From Acetobacter peroxydans (GTDB taxonomy: Bacteria; Pseudomonadota; Alphaproteobacteria; Acetobacterales; Acetobacteraceae), in the NCBI RefSeq assembly GCF_006539345.1, contig NZ_BJMV01000002.1, positions 186,001 to 250,000 on the forward strand: a DNA stretch of 64,000 bases. The letters run 5' to 3'. Shown here in pieces: positions 52,961 through 62,008 of this stretch. The position numbers and the translations under genes were made by a program. Each line of letters starts with the position of its first letter. Positions within the stretch are counted from its first letter, which is position 1. A model generated the notes under the pieces. It was not told the origin of the DNA and made no database searches. It saw only the letters and a list, made by a program, of their open reading frames with translations.

Positions 52961-55921
52961 ATGTCCACTTCTTCCGCACACGCTGCCCCTGGGCAGCAGT
53001 CTGATATGGCCGTGCTGGCGGCCTTGACGCCAGAAGCCCTTGCCGCGTGCCTGACTCGTGAGCTCAGAGACGCCGCGCGTGAAGAAGCGGTCATTCCCGA
53101 GCGGGAAGAGGCCGTGGCGATTTTCCGTCGCTACCTTGGCCGCTATCAGGCCGATATACGTAACCGTTTCGAGCGGTATGAGATTAAGGGCGCTGCGGCG
53201 GCCAAAATGATTGCGGCCTTCACGGATGTCATGCTGCGCGCCATCGTGGACCTTGCCATGCGCGCGACCGAGATGGTGGAGCCGGACAACCTGGCCATGC
53301 CCATAGGGGGGCTCTCGGGCTTTTCCATGGCGGCTACCGGCGGCTACGGGCGCGGTCTGCTGGCGCCATTCAGCGATATCGATCTGCTGTTTCTGGTCGC
53401 GGACGATGCGGGTGAGCGGGTGCACCCGCTGATCGAATACATACTGTATTTTCTGTGGGACCTCGGGGTGAAGGTCGGGCACGCCACCCGTACGGTGAAT
53501 GAATGTATCACCGAGGCGGCGGCTGATACGACCGTGCGTACTGCGCTGCTCGATGCCCGCCTGCTGGCTGGGGATACGGCATTGTTCGCCATGTTCGAGG
53601 CCCGCTATATCCTTGCCTGCGTGGAAGCGGGCGTGGCTGGTTTTATTCAGGACAAGCGGCGCGAACGGCTGGAGCGGCACCGCCGCTTTGGCGACAGCCC
53701 GTATCTGGTCGAGCCCAATATCAAGGAAGGGCGTGGCGGCCTGCGTGACCTGCAAACCCTTTACTGGATGTGCCGCAACACTTTTGGCACCCGTCATGTC
53801 AAGGATCTGCTTGCTCCCGAATTCATCTGGATGGGCCTGCTGACAGAGCAGGAAGCCGCGCGCGCCCGTCGTTCATGGGACTTCCTGTGGACCGTGCGCC
53901 TGCACCTGCATTACGTGGCGGGCCGGGCGGAAGAGCGCCTGACGTTTGACACCCAGCCCGTGATCGGGGCGCGGATGGGCTATACCCGCCATGGCCGCCA
54001 GAATGGTGTCGAGCGGTTCATGCGGCACTACTTCCTGACTGCGCGTGAAGTCATGCGTCTGACCCATGTGCTGGAGCCCGCCGTACTGCGGCAGGCGCAG
54101 GGGCCGGTCGCCCATGCCGCCAAGCCTGATGAAGCCATGCGCGAGGCCGGGTTTACCCTGCTTGACGGGCAGATCCTGCCTGACCGCGGGGTGTCCTTCG
54201 ACCATGAGCCCATCAAGATGATGCAGATTCTGGACTGGGCGCGCCTGCGCCGCCGGGCGCTGCACCCTCTGGCCCGGCATGAACTGATCCGCTGGGAGCG
54301 CCGGGCTACGACCCTGCGTGACAACCCCGAGGCCGCGCGGATTTTTCTCGACCTCCTGTGTGGCGAAATTCCTGCTGAGGAGCAGCGGCCCCGCCGTCGC
54401 CTGCTGACATCCCCCCCGCCGTCTCCTGCGGCGGAAGAGACAGGTTATGCTGCCACCTATGGCAGTCATCCGCCCTCAGGCCATTCACACTGGCTGCATA
54501 TTCTTAACGAAACCGGCATTTTTGGGCGTCTGATCCCTGACTGGGCGCGTATCGTCGGGCAGATGCAGTTTGATACCTACCATGTCTTTACGGTGGATGA
54601 GCACACCATCGAGGCCGTGCGGATCATGGATGAGGTCGTGTCCGGGCGGATGGCGGATGAGATTCCCATCGCCTACGAACTGGTCAAGGGGCTGAATTCG
54701 CGCCGGGCGCTGTACATGGCTGTGCTGCTGCATGATGTGGCCAAGGGGCGTGGCGGCGACCATTCGGAAATCGGGGCGGAAATCGCGGCCGATCTCTGCC
54801 CGCGTCTTGGCATGTCAGGCGAAGAAACAGAGACGGTCTCGTGGCTGGTTCTCCACCATCTCCTGCTTAGCCATACGGCCTTCCAGCGGGATATAGACGA
54901 CCCCAAGACCATTCTGGATGTGGCCGACATCGTGCAGTCGCCCGAGCGCCTGCGTCTGCTCCTGCTGCTGACGATCGTGGACATGCGTGCGGTCAGCAAC
55001 AAGGTCTGGAACGCCTGGAAGGCCACCCTGCTGCGTGAGTTGTATGTGCGCGTGGCTGAAGTGCTGGCCGGCGGGCTCTCCACGACCGAGCGCGACGTGC
55101 GCGTGCGTCACGCCAAGGATATCGCGGCGGAAGCGCTGACCGAAGACGGTCTGTCCCGTCAGGAGATCGACCGCTTTCTGGGGCTGGGCTACGCGGGCTA
55201 CTGGCTGTCGTTTGATTACGAGACGCACCGCCGTCATGCTCGTCTGGTGCGCGATGCCGATGCAGTCGATGCCCCGCTGACCGTCGACGTTCTGCCTCTG
55301 CCTGAGCGCGGGGTGACGGAAGTGACAGTCTACACTGTAGACGTGCCCGGCCTGTTTTCCAAAATCGCCGGGGCGCTGGCGCTGGCCGGGGCCTCAATTG
55401 TCGATGCGCGTATTCACACCATGACGCATGGTATGGCGCTCGATACGTTCTGGATTCAGGATACCTCCGGGCGCGCCTATGAGGAGGCGCACCGTCTGGC
55501 GCGTCTGTCAGCCCTGATTCATCAGGGTCTGAGCGGCGAGCTGGATATCGAGGCAGAAATTGCCCGCGCAGGCTTTGGCCATATGCCGCTGCGTATGCGC
55601 GCCATTCATGTGCCGCCGCGTGTGGTGGTCGATAACGGCGCGTCCAATACCTACACGGTTATTGAGATTAATGGTCGTGACCGGCCCGGCCTGTTGCATG
55701 ACGTGACTGAGGCCATGAACAAGGAAAGCCTGCAGATCGCCTCGGCTCATATCACCACCTATGGGGTGCGGGCGGTGGACGTGTTCTATGTCAAGGATCT
55801 GTTTGGCCTCAAGATCACCGACAAGAAGCGTCTTGAGGAAATCCGCGAGCGCCTGCTCGCCGGGCTGAAGGAAGCCGAGGCCGAAGCCTCGGCGCAGGCG
55901 GCCGCGCGGTATTCCGCCTGA
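52961..55921 (+). CDS. glnD: Bifunctional uridylyltransferase/uridylyl-removing enzyme GlnD
   Basis: Nitrogen sensor that uridylylates PII when glutamine is low and removes UMP when it is high. The nucleotidyltransferase motif is ATGGYGRGLLAPFSDIDLLFL (about 124-144). The HD hydrolase motif is LLHDVAKGRGGDHSE near 587, and two ACT domains (about 786 and 896; VPGLFSKIAGAL and RPGLLHDVTEAM) sense glutamine. It is 986 residues, longer than E. coli's 890 but like other alphaproteobacteria. PII genes are not in the window. The stop is three bases from the convergent Nudix gene. Confidence 0.96.
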   Translation: MSTSSAHAAPGQQSDMAVLAALTPEALAACLTRELRDAAREEAVIPEREEAVAIFRRYLGRYQADIRNRFERYEIKGAAAAKMIAAFTDVMLRAIVDLAMRATEMVEPDNLAMPIGGLSGFSMAATGGYGRGLLAPFSDIDLLFLVADDAGERVHPLIEYILYFLWDLGVKVGHATRTVNECITEAAADTTVRTALLDARLLAGDTALFAMFEARYILACVEAGVAGFIQDKRRERLERHRRFGDSPYLVEPNIKEGRGGLRDLQTLYWMCRNTFGTRHVKDLLAPEFIWMGLLTEQEAARARRSWDFLWTVRLHLHYVAGRAEERLTFDTQPVIGARMGYTRHGRQNGVERFMRHYFLTAREVMRLTHVLEPAVLRQAQGPVAHAAKPDEAMREAGFTLLDGQILPDRGVSFDHEPIKMMQILDWARLRRRALHPLARHELIRWERRATTLRDNPEAARIFLDLLCGEIPAEEQRPRRRLLTSPPPSPAAEETGYAATYGSHPPSGHSHWLHILNETGIFGRLIPDWARIVGQMQFDTYHVFTVDEHTIEAVRIMDEVVSGRMADEIPIAYELVKGLNSRRALYMAVLLHDVAKGRGGDHSEIGAEIAADLCPRLGMSGEETETVSWLVLHHLLLSHTAFQRDIDDPKTILDVADIVQSPERLRLLLLLTIVDMRAVSNKVWNAWKATLLRELYVRVAEVLAGGLSTTERDVRVRHAKDIAAEALTEDGLSRQEIDRFLGLGYAGYWLSFDYETHRRHARLVRDADAVDAPLTVDVLPLPERGVTEVTVYTVDVPGLFSKIAGALALAGASIVDARIHTMTHGMALDTFWIQDTSGRAYEEAHRLARLSALIHQGLSGELDIEAEIARAGFGHMPLRMRAIHVPPRVVVDNGASNTYTVIEINGRDRPGLLHDVTEAMNKESLQIASAHITTYGVRAVDVFYVKDLFGLKITDKKRLEEIRERLLAGLKEAEAEASAQAAARYSA

Positions 55922-55924
55922 TTT

Positions 55925-56800
55925 TCAGGCGTCAGTCCGCGCCGCGTGGCCCGGACTGACGGTGGACAGACCATAGGTTAGCCCGGCGCGGAGCAGGCTG
56001 CCTTCGGCGCTGGCTGGGTCAATCAGCCCGTGCCGCAGGAACAGGTCGATCAGCACAAGATTGACGTTGAACTTGAAGTCATCGGTGTCACGTACGATGC
56101 GGAAGGCTTCCTCAAGCGGCATGAGCGTAAAGGATTCGACCTCGCCATCGGCGGCGATGGGCGTGAAATCGGCCGGCAGATACAGATCGTAGCAGTAGAG
56201 CACGTCACGCCGCAGCCCCTCGGGGCGATCCAGCGCGTAAACGATCCGGGCTGTTCTCTCCGCGCTGGCGATCAGGGCAGGGGCTATGCTGGCCTCTTCA
56301 GCCGCTTCCTTGGCCAGAGCTTCGTCCGGGGTGTGCCCCGCCGGAATGCCCCCCGCGACCAGATGGTCGAGCTTGGCGGGGTCCAGCCGTTTATTGGCGG
56401 CCCGTCGGCCCGTCCACAGATGCAGGCCAGAGGCCGTGCGTACCAGACCGTTCATGTGCACGCCTGCGGCGACGAGGCCAAAGAGCGGCAGCGCGCCGCG
56501 GTCTATGCGGGCAATGGCAGGGTGGTCCACGTCGGTGGCCACATCAAACAGTTCGTGGTGGGAAGTATAGAAGCCTTCGGTGGCAAGCTGTTCACCAAGC
56601 CCTTCGAGCGCGGCGGGATCAGGCAGGTTGAAGCCATCCGCCTCGGAACCAAGACCCGCCTGTGTCAGGCGGTCGAACAGGACAGGGGTGATCCACCCGG
56701 CCTGAGCGCCTGCAAGGCTGAAGGGAGCGCGCGTGGCGGCTGGGTTTGCGGCGTTGCACTGCTGTAGATGTCTTAAAAACGGGGAGGGATTGGGAAGCAT
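55925..56800 (-). CDS. Nudix hydrolase with N-terminal DUF4743-like domain
   Basis: A 291-residue protein. The N-terminal half (GWITPVLFDRL, GLHLWTGRRAANKRLDPAKLDHLVAGG) matches the DUF4743/Tnr3-type Nudix proteins, some of which hydrolyse damaged thiamine diphosphates in yeast and plants. The Nudix box is altered: GGIPAGHTPDEALAKEAAEEA has His where the first Glu should be and Lys for Arg, while the EE metal pair remains. The same loss occurs in this subfamily as I remember it. The substrate is not assigned. It is convergent with glnD. Confidence 0.82.
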   Translation of the reverse strand: MLPNPSPFLRHLQQCNAANPAATRAPFSLAGAQAGWITPVLFDRLTQAGLGSEADGFNLPDPAALEGLGEQLATEGFYTSHHELFDVATDVDHPAIARIDRGALPLFGLVAAGVHMNGLVRTASGLHLWTGRRAANKRLDPAKLDHLVAGGIPAGHTPDEALAKEAAEEASIAPALIASAERTARIVYALDRPEGLRRDVLYCYDLYLPADFTPIAADGEVESFTLMPLEEAFRIVRDTDDFKFNVNLVLIDLFLRHGLIDPASAEGSLLRAGLTYGLSTVSPGHAARTDA

Positions 56801-56963
56801 GAAAAATCCTGTTGTCCCGCATGGTGGCCGGGTGTGGCGGAAAGGCAGGCTGGTGCGCCGTGGCGGCGTACAGGGTGCTGAAAAAACCAGTTATCCGGCG
56901 TAGCGGTCCATGTGGCAAGGTTTGAGGGCTTGCAAAAAAGCGCGGGCATGTCACATCCACAGA

Positions 56964-58781
56964 ATGTCTCGTTCGCGTCGTGCGGTGTCCGGGCCGCTTC
57001 AGAAACCCGTCTCCCTAACCTATGCTCGTCTTCTGCCCTATCTGTGGCCCAGGGGGGATCTGGCCCTGCGGGGGCGGGTCGTGCTTGTGCTGCTTGTCAT
57101 GCTGGCAGGCGAGCTGGTTACGCTCAGTGTGCCACTGGTTTACAGCCGGGTGGTGGATCGCTTCGTGCATCCTGCCAGTCTGGCCATGGCTCCGGCGGCA
57201 CTGATTATTGGCTATGGCCTTGTCAGGCTCCTGTCCGCCGCCCTGACCAACCTGCGGGACGCCCTGTTCGCGCCTGTGCGCTTTCGTGTGGCGCGGCAGG
57301 CGGCCTATCGCAGCTTCCAGCACATGCACGCTCTTTCGCTACGGTTCCATCTGGACCGGCGGACAGGCGCTGTCACCCGTGCCATAGAGCGCGGGACGGA
57401 GGCCGTGGAAACGCTGCTGCGTATGCTCATGTCCATCTCGCCAACCATTTTGCAGTCAGCGCTGGTGCTGGCGGTGATCGGGCATCTGTTCAGCGGGTGG
57501 TACGTGGTGCTGGTGGCGGCCATGATTGCCACCTACATCCTGTTTACGGTGCGCTTTACAACATGGCGTCTGGGCGTGCGCCGCAAGATGAACGAAACCA
57601 ACAGCGAAGCGACCGGTAAGGCGCTGGACAGCCTGCTGAATTACGAGACCGTCAAATATTTCGGTAACGAGCTGCACGAGGCCCGGCGCTATGACAGCGC
57701 ACAGGCACGGTATGAGAAAGCGGCGCTGACAACACAATATTCTCTGGGTCTGCTCAACTTCGGGCAGGCGGCGATCGTGGCCATTTCGCTTGCCGCCATC
57801 ATGCTGCTGGGCGGGCGGGATGTACAGGCGGGGCAGATATCAGTGGGTGAGTTCGTCATGCTCAACACCTATCTGCTCCAGCTTTACGGCCCACTGAATT
57901 TCCTGGGGTCTGTCTATTCGGGCATCCGCACGGCGCTGGTTGATCTGGAGCACATGATGGGGCTGGTGGACGAAAGCATCGAGGTGGCCGACCCTGCGCA
58001 CCCGCTCCCTATCGCCACGCGTCTGGCTGACGCCGGTCCGGCGGAGGTCGAATTCCGGAATGTACACTTCAGTTATCGCCCCGAGCGCGAAATCCTGCAT
58101 GGGGTCAGTTTTGTTGCTGCACCTGGTAGCAAGGTGGCCATTGTGGGCACCACCGGGGCGGGCAAGTCCACCATCAGCAGGCTGCTGTTTCGCTTTTATG
58201 ATGTCTCATCGGGCAGTGTACGCCTTGATGGCCACGACGTGCGGGACTACCGGCAGGCTGACCTGCGGGCCGCCATAGGCGTGGTGCCGCAGGATACGGT
58301 GCTGTTCAATGATACCATAGGCTACAACATCGCCTACGGGCGGCTGGGAGCCACGCAGGAGGAGGTCGAACAGGCGGCGCGGCTGGCGCAGATCCATGAC
58401 TTCATCCTCTCTCTGCCTGAAGGCTACGCCACGCAGGTGGGCGAGCGCGGGCTGAAGCTGTCCGGTGGGGAAAAGCAGCGCGTCGCCATTGCCCGGACGA
58501 TTTTGAAAGACCCACGCGTTCTTGTGCTTGACGAGGCCACAAGTGCGTTGGACACACATACCGAGCAGGAAATTCAGGCTGCCCTGAAAACCGTCTCAGC
58601 CCGACGCACCACGCTTGTGATCGCTCACCGCCTGTCCACCATCGTGGATGCGGATGAAATTCTGGTCATGGAGCACGGGCAGGTGGTGGAGCGGGGCACA
58701 CACGAGGCGCTACTGGCTGCTCAGGGGCGCTATGCGGGTATGTGGGCCGCTCAGGGTGGTGAAGCCGCCACTGAAGGCTGA
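56964..58781 (+). CDS. Atm1/HMT1-type ABC transporter
   Basis: Half-transporter of about 605 residues. The membrane domain (about six helices) contains NETNSEATGKALDSLLNYETVKYFGNE, the Atm1-type signature, and the ATPase has GTTGAGKST (about 394), LSGGEKQRVAIARTIL (about 498), VLDEATSALD and the HRLSTI switch. The family exports glutathione-linked sulfur or metal conjugates, and the organism makes glutathione (gshA, gshB). I chose the ATG at 56964; 56910 is also in frame. It is divergent from the Nudix gene. Confidence 0.9.
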   Translation: MSRSRRAVSGPLQKPVSLTYARLLPYLWPRGDLALRGRVVLVLLVMLAGELVTLSVPLVYSRVVDRFVHPASLAMAPAALIIGYGLVRLLSAALTNLRDALFAPVRFRVARQAAYRSFQHMHALSLRFHLDRRTGAVTRAIERGTEAVETLLRMLMSISPTILQSALVLAVIGHLFSGWYVVLVAAMIATYILFTVRFTTWRLGVRRKMNETNSEATGKALDSLLNYETVKYFGNELHEARRYDSAQARYEKAALTTQYSLGLLNFGQAAIVAISLAAIMLLGGRDVQAGQISVGEFVMLNTYLLQLYGPLNFLGSVYSGIRTALVDLEHMMGLVDESIEVADPAHPLPIATRLADAGPAEVEFRNVHFSYRPEREILHGVSFVAAPGSKVAIVGTTGAGKSTISRLLFRFYDVSSGSVRLDGHDVRDYRQADLRAAIGVVPQDTVLFNDTIGYNIAYGRLGATQEEVEQAARLAQIHDFILSLPEGYATQVGERGLKLSGGEKQRVAIARTILKDPRVLVLDEATSALDTHTEQEIQAALKTVSARRTTLVIAHRLSTIVDADEILVMEHGQVVERGTHEALLAAQGRYAGMWAAQGGEAATEG

Positions 58782-58790
58782 AAGTAGAAA

Positions 58791-58811
58791 CCCGCCCCGA
58801 ATCCGGGCGGG
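58791..58811 (+). other. GC-rich hairpin before the small unknown gene
   Basis: CCCGCCC at 58791-58797 pairs with GGGCGGG at 58805-58811, ending four bases before the AAGGAG ribosome site of the next gene. No T-run follows, so it is more likely structural than a terminator. Confidence 0.4.
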
Positions 58812-58828
58812 CGCAAGGAGTGAAAAAC

Positions 58829-59125
58829 ATGGCTGATACTTCATCGCAGGACACGGCAGCGCCTCCCCGTCAGGCGGATGTTCCGGAAGATCTGGCGCGC
58901 TGTGCTATGGTGATTGAACACGCCATCGACCATCTGCGGCAGGAAAAATATCCGCCGCTGGCCGTGGCTTCGGCTCTGCTGGGTGGTGCGCTGGGGGTTC
59001 TGGCCCGCAGCGTGGACAGCGATACCATCCTGCGTATTCTCGACTCTGCGGCGAGCAGCGTGCGCTCAGGGGATGTTCATGCTTCCGTAAAGGCGGAAGA
59101 TGGCCAGGAAAGCGAGAAAGCCTGA
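58829..59125 (+). CDS. Hypothetical protein, 98 residues
   Basis: I do not recognise this protein. It has a Thr/Ala/Pro-rich N-terminus, a helical segment DLARCAMVIEHAIDHLRQEKYPPLAVASALLGGALGVLARSVDSDTILRIL, and an acidic tail. The middle could be an amphipathic four-helix-type fold or a weak membrane association; no signal peptide is seen. The ATG at 58829 follows AAGGAG by eight bases, strong evidence that it is translated. It lies 47 bases after the ABC transporter. Confidence 0.72.
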   Translation: MADTSSQDTAAPPRQADVPEDLARCAMVIEHAIDHLRQEKYPPLAVASALLGGALGVLARSVDSDTILRILDSAASSVRSGDVHASVKAEDGQESEKA

Positions 59126-59133
59126 GGTAAACC

Positions 59134-59163
59134 CTTGACTGGAGGCGACGGCTAAGTCATAAG
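59134..59163 (+). promoter_or_regulatory. Predicted promoter for rpmB
   Basis: CTTGAC at 59134-59139, an 18-base spacer and CATAAG at 59158-59163. The -35 is ideal and the -10 moderate. Transcription would begin about 75 bases before rpmB. Confidence 0.45.
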
Positions 59164-59243
59164 CCGCGCCAATCCCGAATGTGGTTGCCGGGTTCTGTCT
59201 CGGCCCTCTGTTCCTATTATTTTGTTAAAACAAGGATGAGACA

Positions 59244-59549
59244 ATGTCCCGTCGTTGCCAGATCACCGGCAAGGGCGTGCTGACCGGAAACAACGTCAGT
59301 CATGCCAACAACAAGAGCCGCCGCCGTTTCCTGCCTAACCTGCAGGATGCGTCCCTTATGTCCGAAACGCTCGGTTCTTCCGTGCGTATGCGCGTGACGG
59401 CACGTGGCCTGCGTACCATCGAGCACAACGGCGGGCTTGACGCCTTCCTGCTGGGTACGGCCAACCGCAAGCTCCCGACCGAAGCACTGGTGATCAAGCG
59501 CCGTCTGCAGCGCGCCCAGGCCAAGAAGCAGGCTGCTGCCAGCGTCTGA
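59244..59549 (+). CDS. rpmB: 50S ribosomal protein L28
   Basis: A 101-residue basic protein with [55 protein letters not shown] and a long Ala/Lys/Arg tail as usual in alphaproteobacteria. fusA begins 226 bases downstream after a structured leader. rpmG, often adjacent elsewhere, is not here. Confidence 0.96.
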   Translation: MSRRCQITGKGVLTGNNVSHANNKSRRRFLPNLQDASLMSETLGSSVRMRVTARGLRTIEHNGGLDAFLLGTANRKLPTEALVIKRRLQRAQAKKQAAASV

Positions 59550-59726
59550 TTTCGAGGGTTTTGCCGTGTTCGGGCCGGGCTGCGTCCCTGAGTGGGGTGC
59601 GTCCGGCCCGTGCGGTTCAGGTATCTGGTGTCATGCCAGGTGTTTTCATGTTTCTCGGCCGGTGTCCGTCAGCCGGAATGCCTGAAGGCTAGGCCTAGGG
59701 CGATATCCGCGGTGTTCGGCGGCCAC

Positions 59727-59753
59727 AGGCGCGAAGGGCTTCCCGTCGCGCCT
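59727..59753 (+). promoter_or_regulatory. Strong hairpin in the fusA 5' leader
   Basis: AGGCGCGA pairs perfectly with TCGCGCCT, with an inner GGG/CCC stem and a small loop, 12 bases before the GGAGG of fusA. CGCCTGTTTTC follows, so it could act as a weak attenuator or a translational control element. Confidence 0.45.
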
Positions 59754-59775
59754 CGCCTGTTTTCTGGAGGTTTTC

Positions 59776-61863
59776 GTGTCCGCCACAACCGATCTGTCCA
59801 AGATCCGCAATATCGGCATTACCGCGCATATCGACGCCGGTAAGACCACCACGACCGAGCGCATTCTGTATTACACCGGCGTGTCCCATAAAATCGGTGA
59901 AGTGCACGAAGGCAACACCACCACGGACTACATGGCCCAGGAACGTGAGCGTGGGATTACCATCACCTCCGCCGCCGTGACTTGTGACTGGAACGATCAC
60001 CGCATCAACATCATCGACACGCCCGGACACATCGACTTCAACATCGAAGTGAACCGCTCCCTGCGCGTGCTCGATGGCGCCGTGTTCATCATCGAAGGCG
60101 TTGCGGGCGTGCAGCCCCAGTCCGAAACCAACTGGCGTCTGGCTGACCGCTACAACGTGCCGCGCATCATCTTCATCAACAAGCTGGATCGTACCGGCGC
60201 CGATTTCTATCGCGCGTTCGACACGCTGAAGGAAAAGCTCGACATCGTAGCGATTCCGCTGCAGCTCCCCATCGGCGCTGAAGACCAGTTCCTGGGCGTT
60301 GTCGATCTGGTCGAGATGAAGGCCATCGTCTGGGAAGGCGGCGAACTGGGCGCGAAGTTCCACGATGAGGAAATTCCGGCCGACCTGAAGGAAAAGGCAG
60401 CCGAAGCCCGCCAGAACCTGCTCGACACCGCTCTGGCGGTCGACGAAAAGGCGATGGAAGAATACTTCGAGAACGGCGATGTCTCCATCGAGACGCTCAA
60501 GCGCTGCATCAAGAAGGGTGCCATCTCCGGCGAATTCCGTCCCGTTCTGTGCGGCACGGCCTTCAAGAACAAGGGTGTGCAGCCCCTGCTCGACGCCATC
60601 ATCGACTACCTGCCCGCGCCGAACGACGTGGCTGGCATCCGTTGCGCTCCGCCTGAAGGCGAAGAGGCGGACGAAAACAACCAGCCGATCATTCCGGTCG
60701 ATCCCGATGGTAAGTTCGCCGGTCTGGCGTTCAAGATCATCAACGACAAATACGGCACCCTGACCTTCGTGCGCGTCTATCGTGGCGTGCTCAAGACCGG
60801 CGACACGGTTCTGAATACCACGAAGGGTCACAAGGAACGTATCGGCCGTATCTACCAGATGCACGCCGACAAGCGCGAAGAACTGAGCGAAGTACATGCG
60901 GGTGACATCGCAGCGTTCGTGGGCCTGAAGGACACCCAGACGGGTGACACGCTGGCCGACGGTGCAGACCCGGTTGTGCTGGAACGTATGTCCTTCCCTG
61001 TGCCGGTGATCGACATCTCCGTTGAGCCGAAGACCAAGGACGCGGTCGAGAAAATGACCCTCGCCCTGCAGAAGCTGGCGGGTGAAGACCCCTCTCTGCA
61101 GCTCAAGACCGACCAGGAAACGGGTCAGATCATCCTGTCCGGCATGGGCGAGCTGCATCTGGACATCATCATTGACCGTCTGCGTCGTGAATACGGCGTG
61201 GAAGCCAATGTGGGTGCGCCGCAGGTTGCTTACCGCGAAACCATCTCGCAGGCTCATACCGAAACCTACACCCATAAGAAGCAGTCCGGTGGGTCGGGTC
61301 AGTTCGCTGAAGTCAAGATCGAGTTCCAGCCGCTTGAGCGTAACGACGGTATCCAGTTCGAGAACAAGGTTGTCGGCGGTACGGTGCCGAAGGAATACAT
61401 CCCGGCGGTGGAAAAGGGCATTCGCGTCCAGTCTTCCACGGGTGTTCTGGCTGGCTTCCCGACCGTGGACTTCAAGTTCACGCTGCTCGACGGTAAGTAC
61501 CATGACGTTGACTCGTCCGCTCTGGCGTTCGAAATCGCTGCCAAGGCCTGCTTCCGTGAAGGCATGAAGAAGGCCGGTCCGGTCATTCTCGAACCGATCA
61601 TGGATGTGGAAATCACCACGCCGAATGATCACGTGGGTGACGTGGTGGGCGACCTGAACCGTCGTCGTGGCATGATCCAGAACCAGGAAACCGCTGGTTC
61701 GACCGTTATGGTGCGCGCCTTCGTGCCGCTGAAGGAAATGTTCGGCTACATTTCCCAGCTGCGCTCCATGACCAAGGGTCGTGCATCCTTCACGATGCAG
61801 TTCCATCACTACGACCCCGTGCCGCGCAACGTGGCCGACGAAATCATGGCTCAGTCCCGCTGA
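59776..61863 (+). CDS. fusA: Elongation factor G
   Basis: Translational GTPase that drives ribosomal translocation. G1 is AHIDAGKTT (17-25), the switch region contains [13 protein letters not shown]3 is DTPGH, G4 is INKLD. Domain IV and V motifs ([40 protein letters not shown]) are intact and the length is 695. Start is GTG at 59776 with GGAGG five bases upstream. Codon use looks strongly optimised, as for a major protein. It stands alone between rpmB and an FkbM gene, not beside rpsL, rpsG and tuf as in the usual str operon. Confidence 0.95.
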   Translation: MSATTDLSKIRNIGITAHIDAGKTTTTERILYYTGVSHKIGEVHEGNTTTDYMAQERERGITITSAAVTCDWNDHRINIIDTPGHIDFNIEVNRSLRVLDGAVFIIEGVAGVQPQSETNWRLADRYNVPRIIFINKLDRTGADFYRAFDTLKEKLDIVAIPLQLPIGAEDQFLGVVDLVEMKAIVWEGGELGAKFHDEEIPADLKEKAAEARQNLLDTALAVDEKAMEEYFENGDVSIETLKRCIKKGAISGEFRPVLCGTAFKNKGVQPLLDAIIDYLPAPNDVAGIRCAPPEGEEADENNQPIIPVDPDGKFAGLAFKIINDKYGTLTFVRVYRGVLKTGDTVLNTTKGHKERIGRIYQMHADKREELSEVHAGDIAAFVGLKDTQTGDTLADGADPVVLERMSFPVPVIDISVEPKTKDAVEKMTLALQKLAGEDPSLQLKTDQETGQIILSGMGELHLDIIIDRLRREYGVEANVGAPQVAYRETISQAHTETYTHKKQSGGSGQFAEVKIEFQPLERNDGIQFENKVVGGTVPKEYIPAVEKGIRVQSSTGVLAGFPTVDFKFTLLDGKYHDVDSSALAFEIAAKACFREGMKKAGPVILEPIMDVEITTPNDHVGDVVGDLNRRRGMIQNQETAGSTVMVRAFVPLKEMFGYISQLRSMTKGRASFTMQFHHYDPVPRNVADEIMAQSR

Positions 61864-61891
61864 TTTTACGGTCTTTTAGCTGGCCGGATAT

Positions 61892-61930
61892 AAGGGCCGC
61901 TCCCGAAAGGGGGCGGCCTTTCTGTTTTTA
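61892..61930 (+). terminator. Intrinsic terminator of fusA
   Basis: AAGGGCCGCTCCC pairs with GGGGGCGGCCTT (two G-U pairs) around GAAA, then TTCTGTTTTT. It is 28 bases past the stop. Confidence 0.88.
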
Positions 61931-62008
61931 AGGACTTGGTGGGGTATATTTTTTGCACTATGAGTGAATATCTGCCGTGATTTATGAAAACTTTTTTAAG
62001 GTGCTAAA

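Noticed and set aside
59571-59610. CGGGCCGG/CCGGCCCG pairing after rpmB as a terminator
   Set aside because: The stem is separated by a long, imperfectly paired loop and has no T-run, so it is too weak to list.
59695-61809. 704-residue open frame antisense to fusA
   Set aside because: It mirrors the codon-biased fusA gene; long antisense frames are expected opposite highly biased genes. No recognisable domain.
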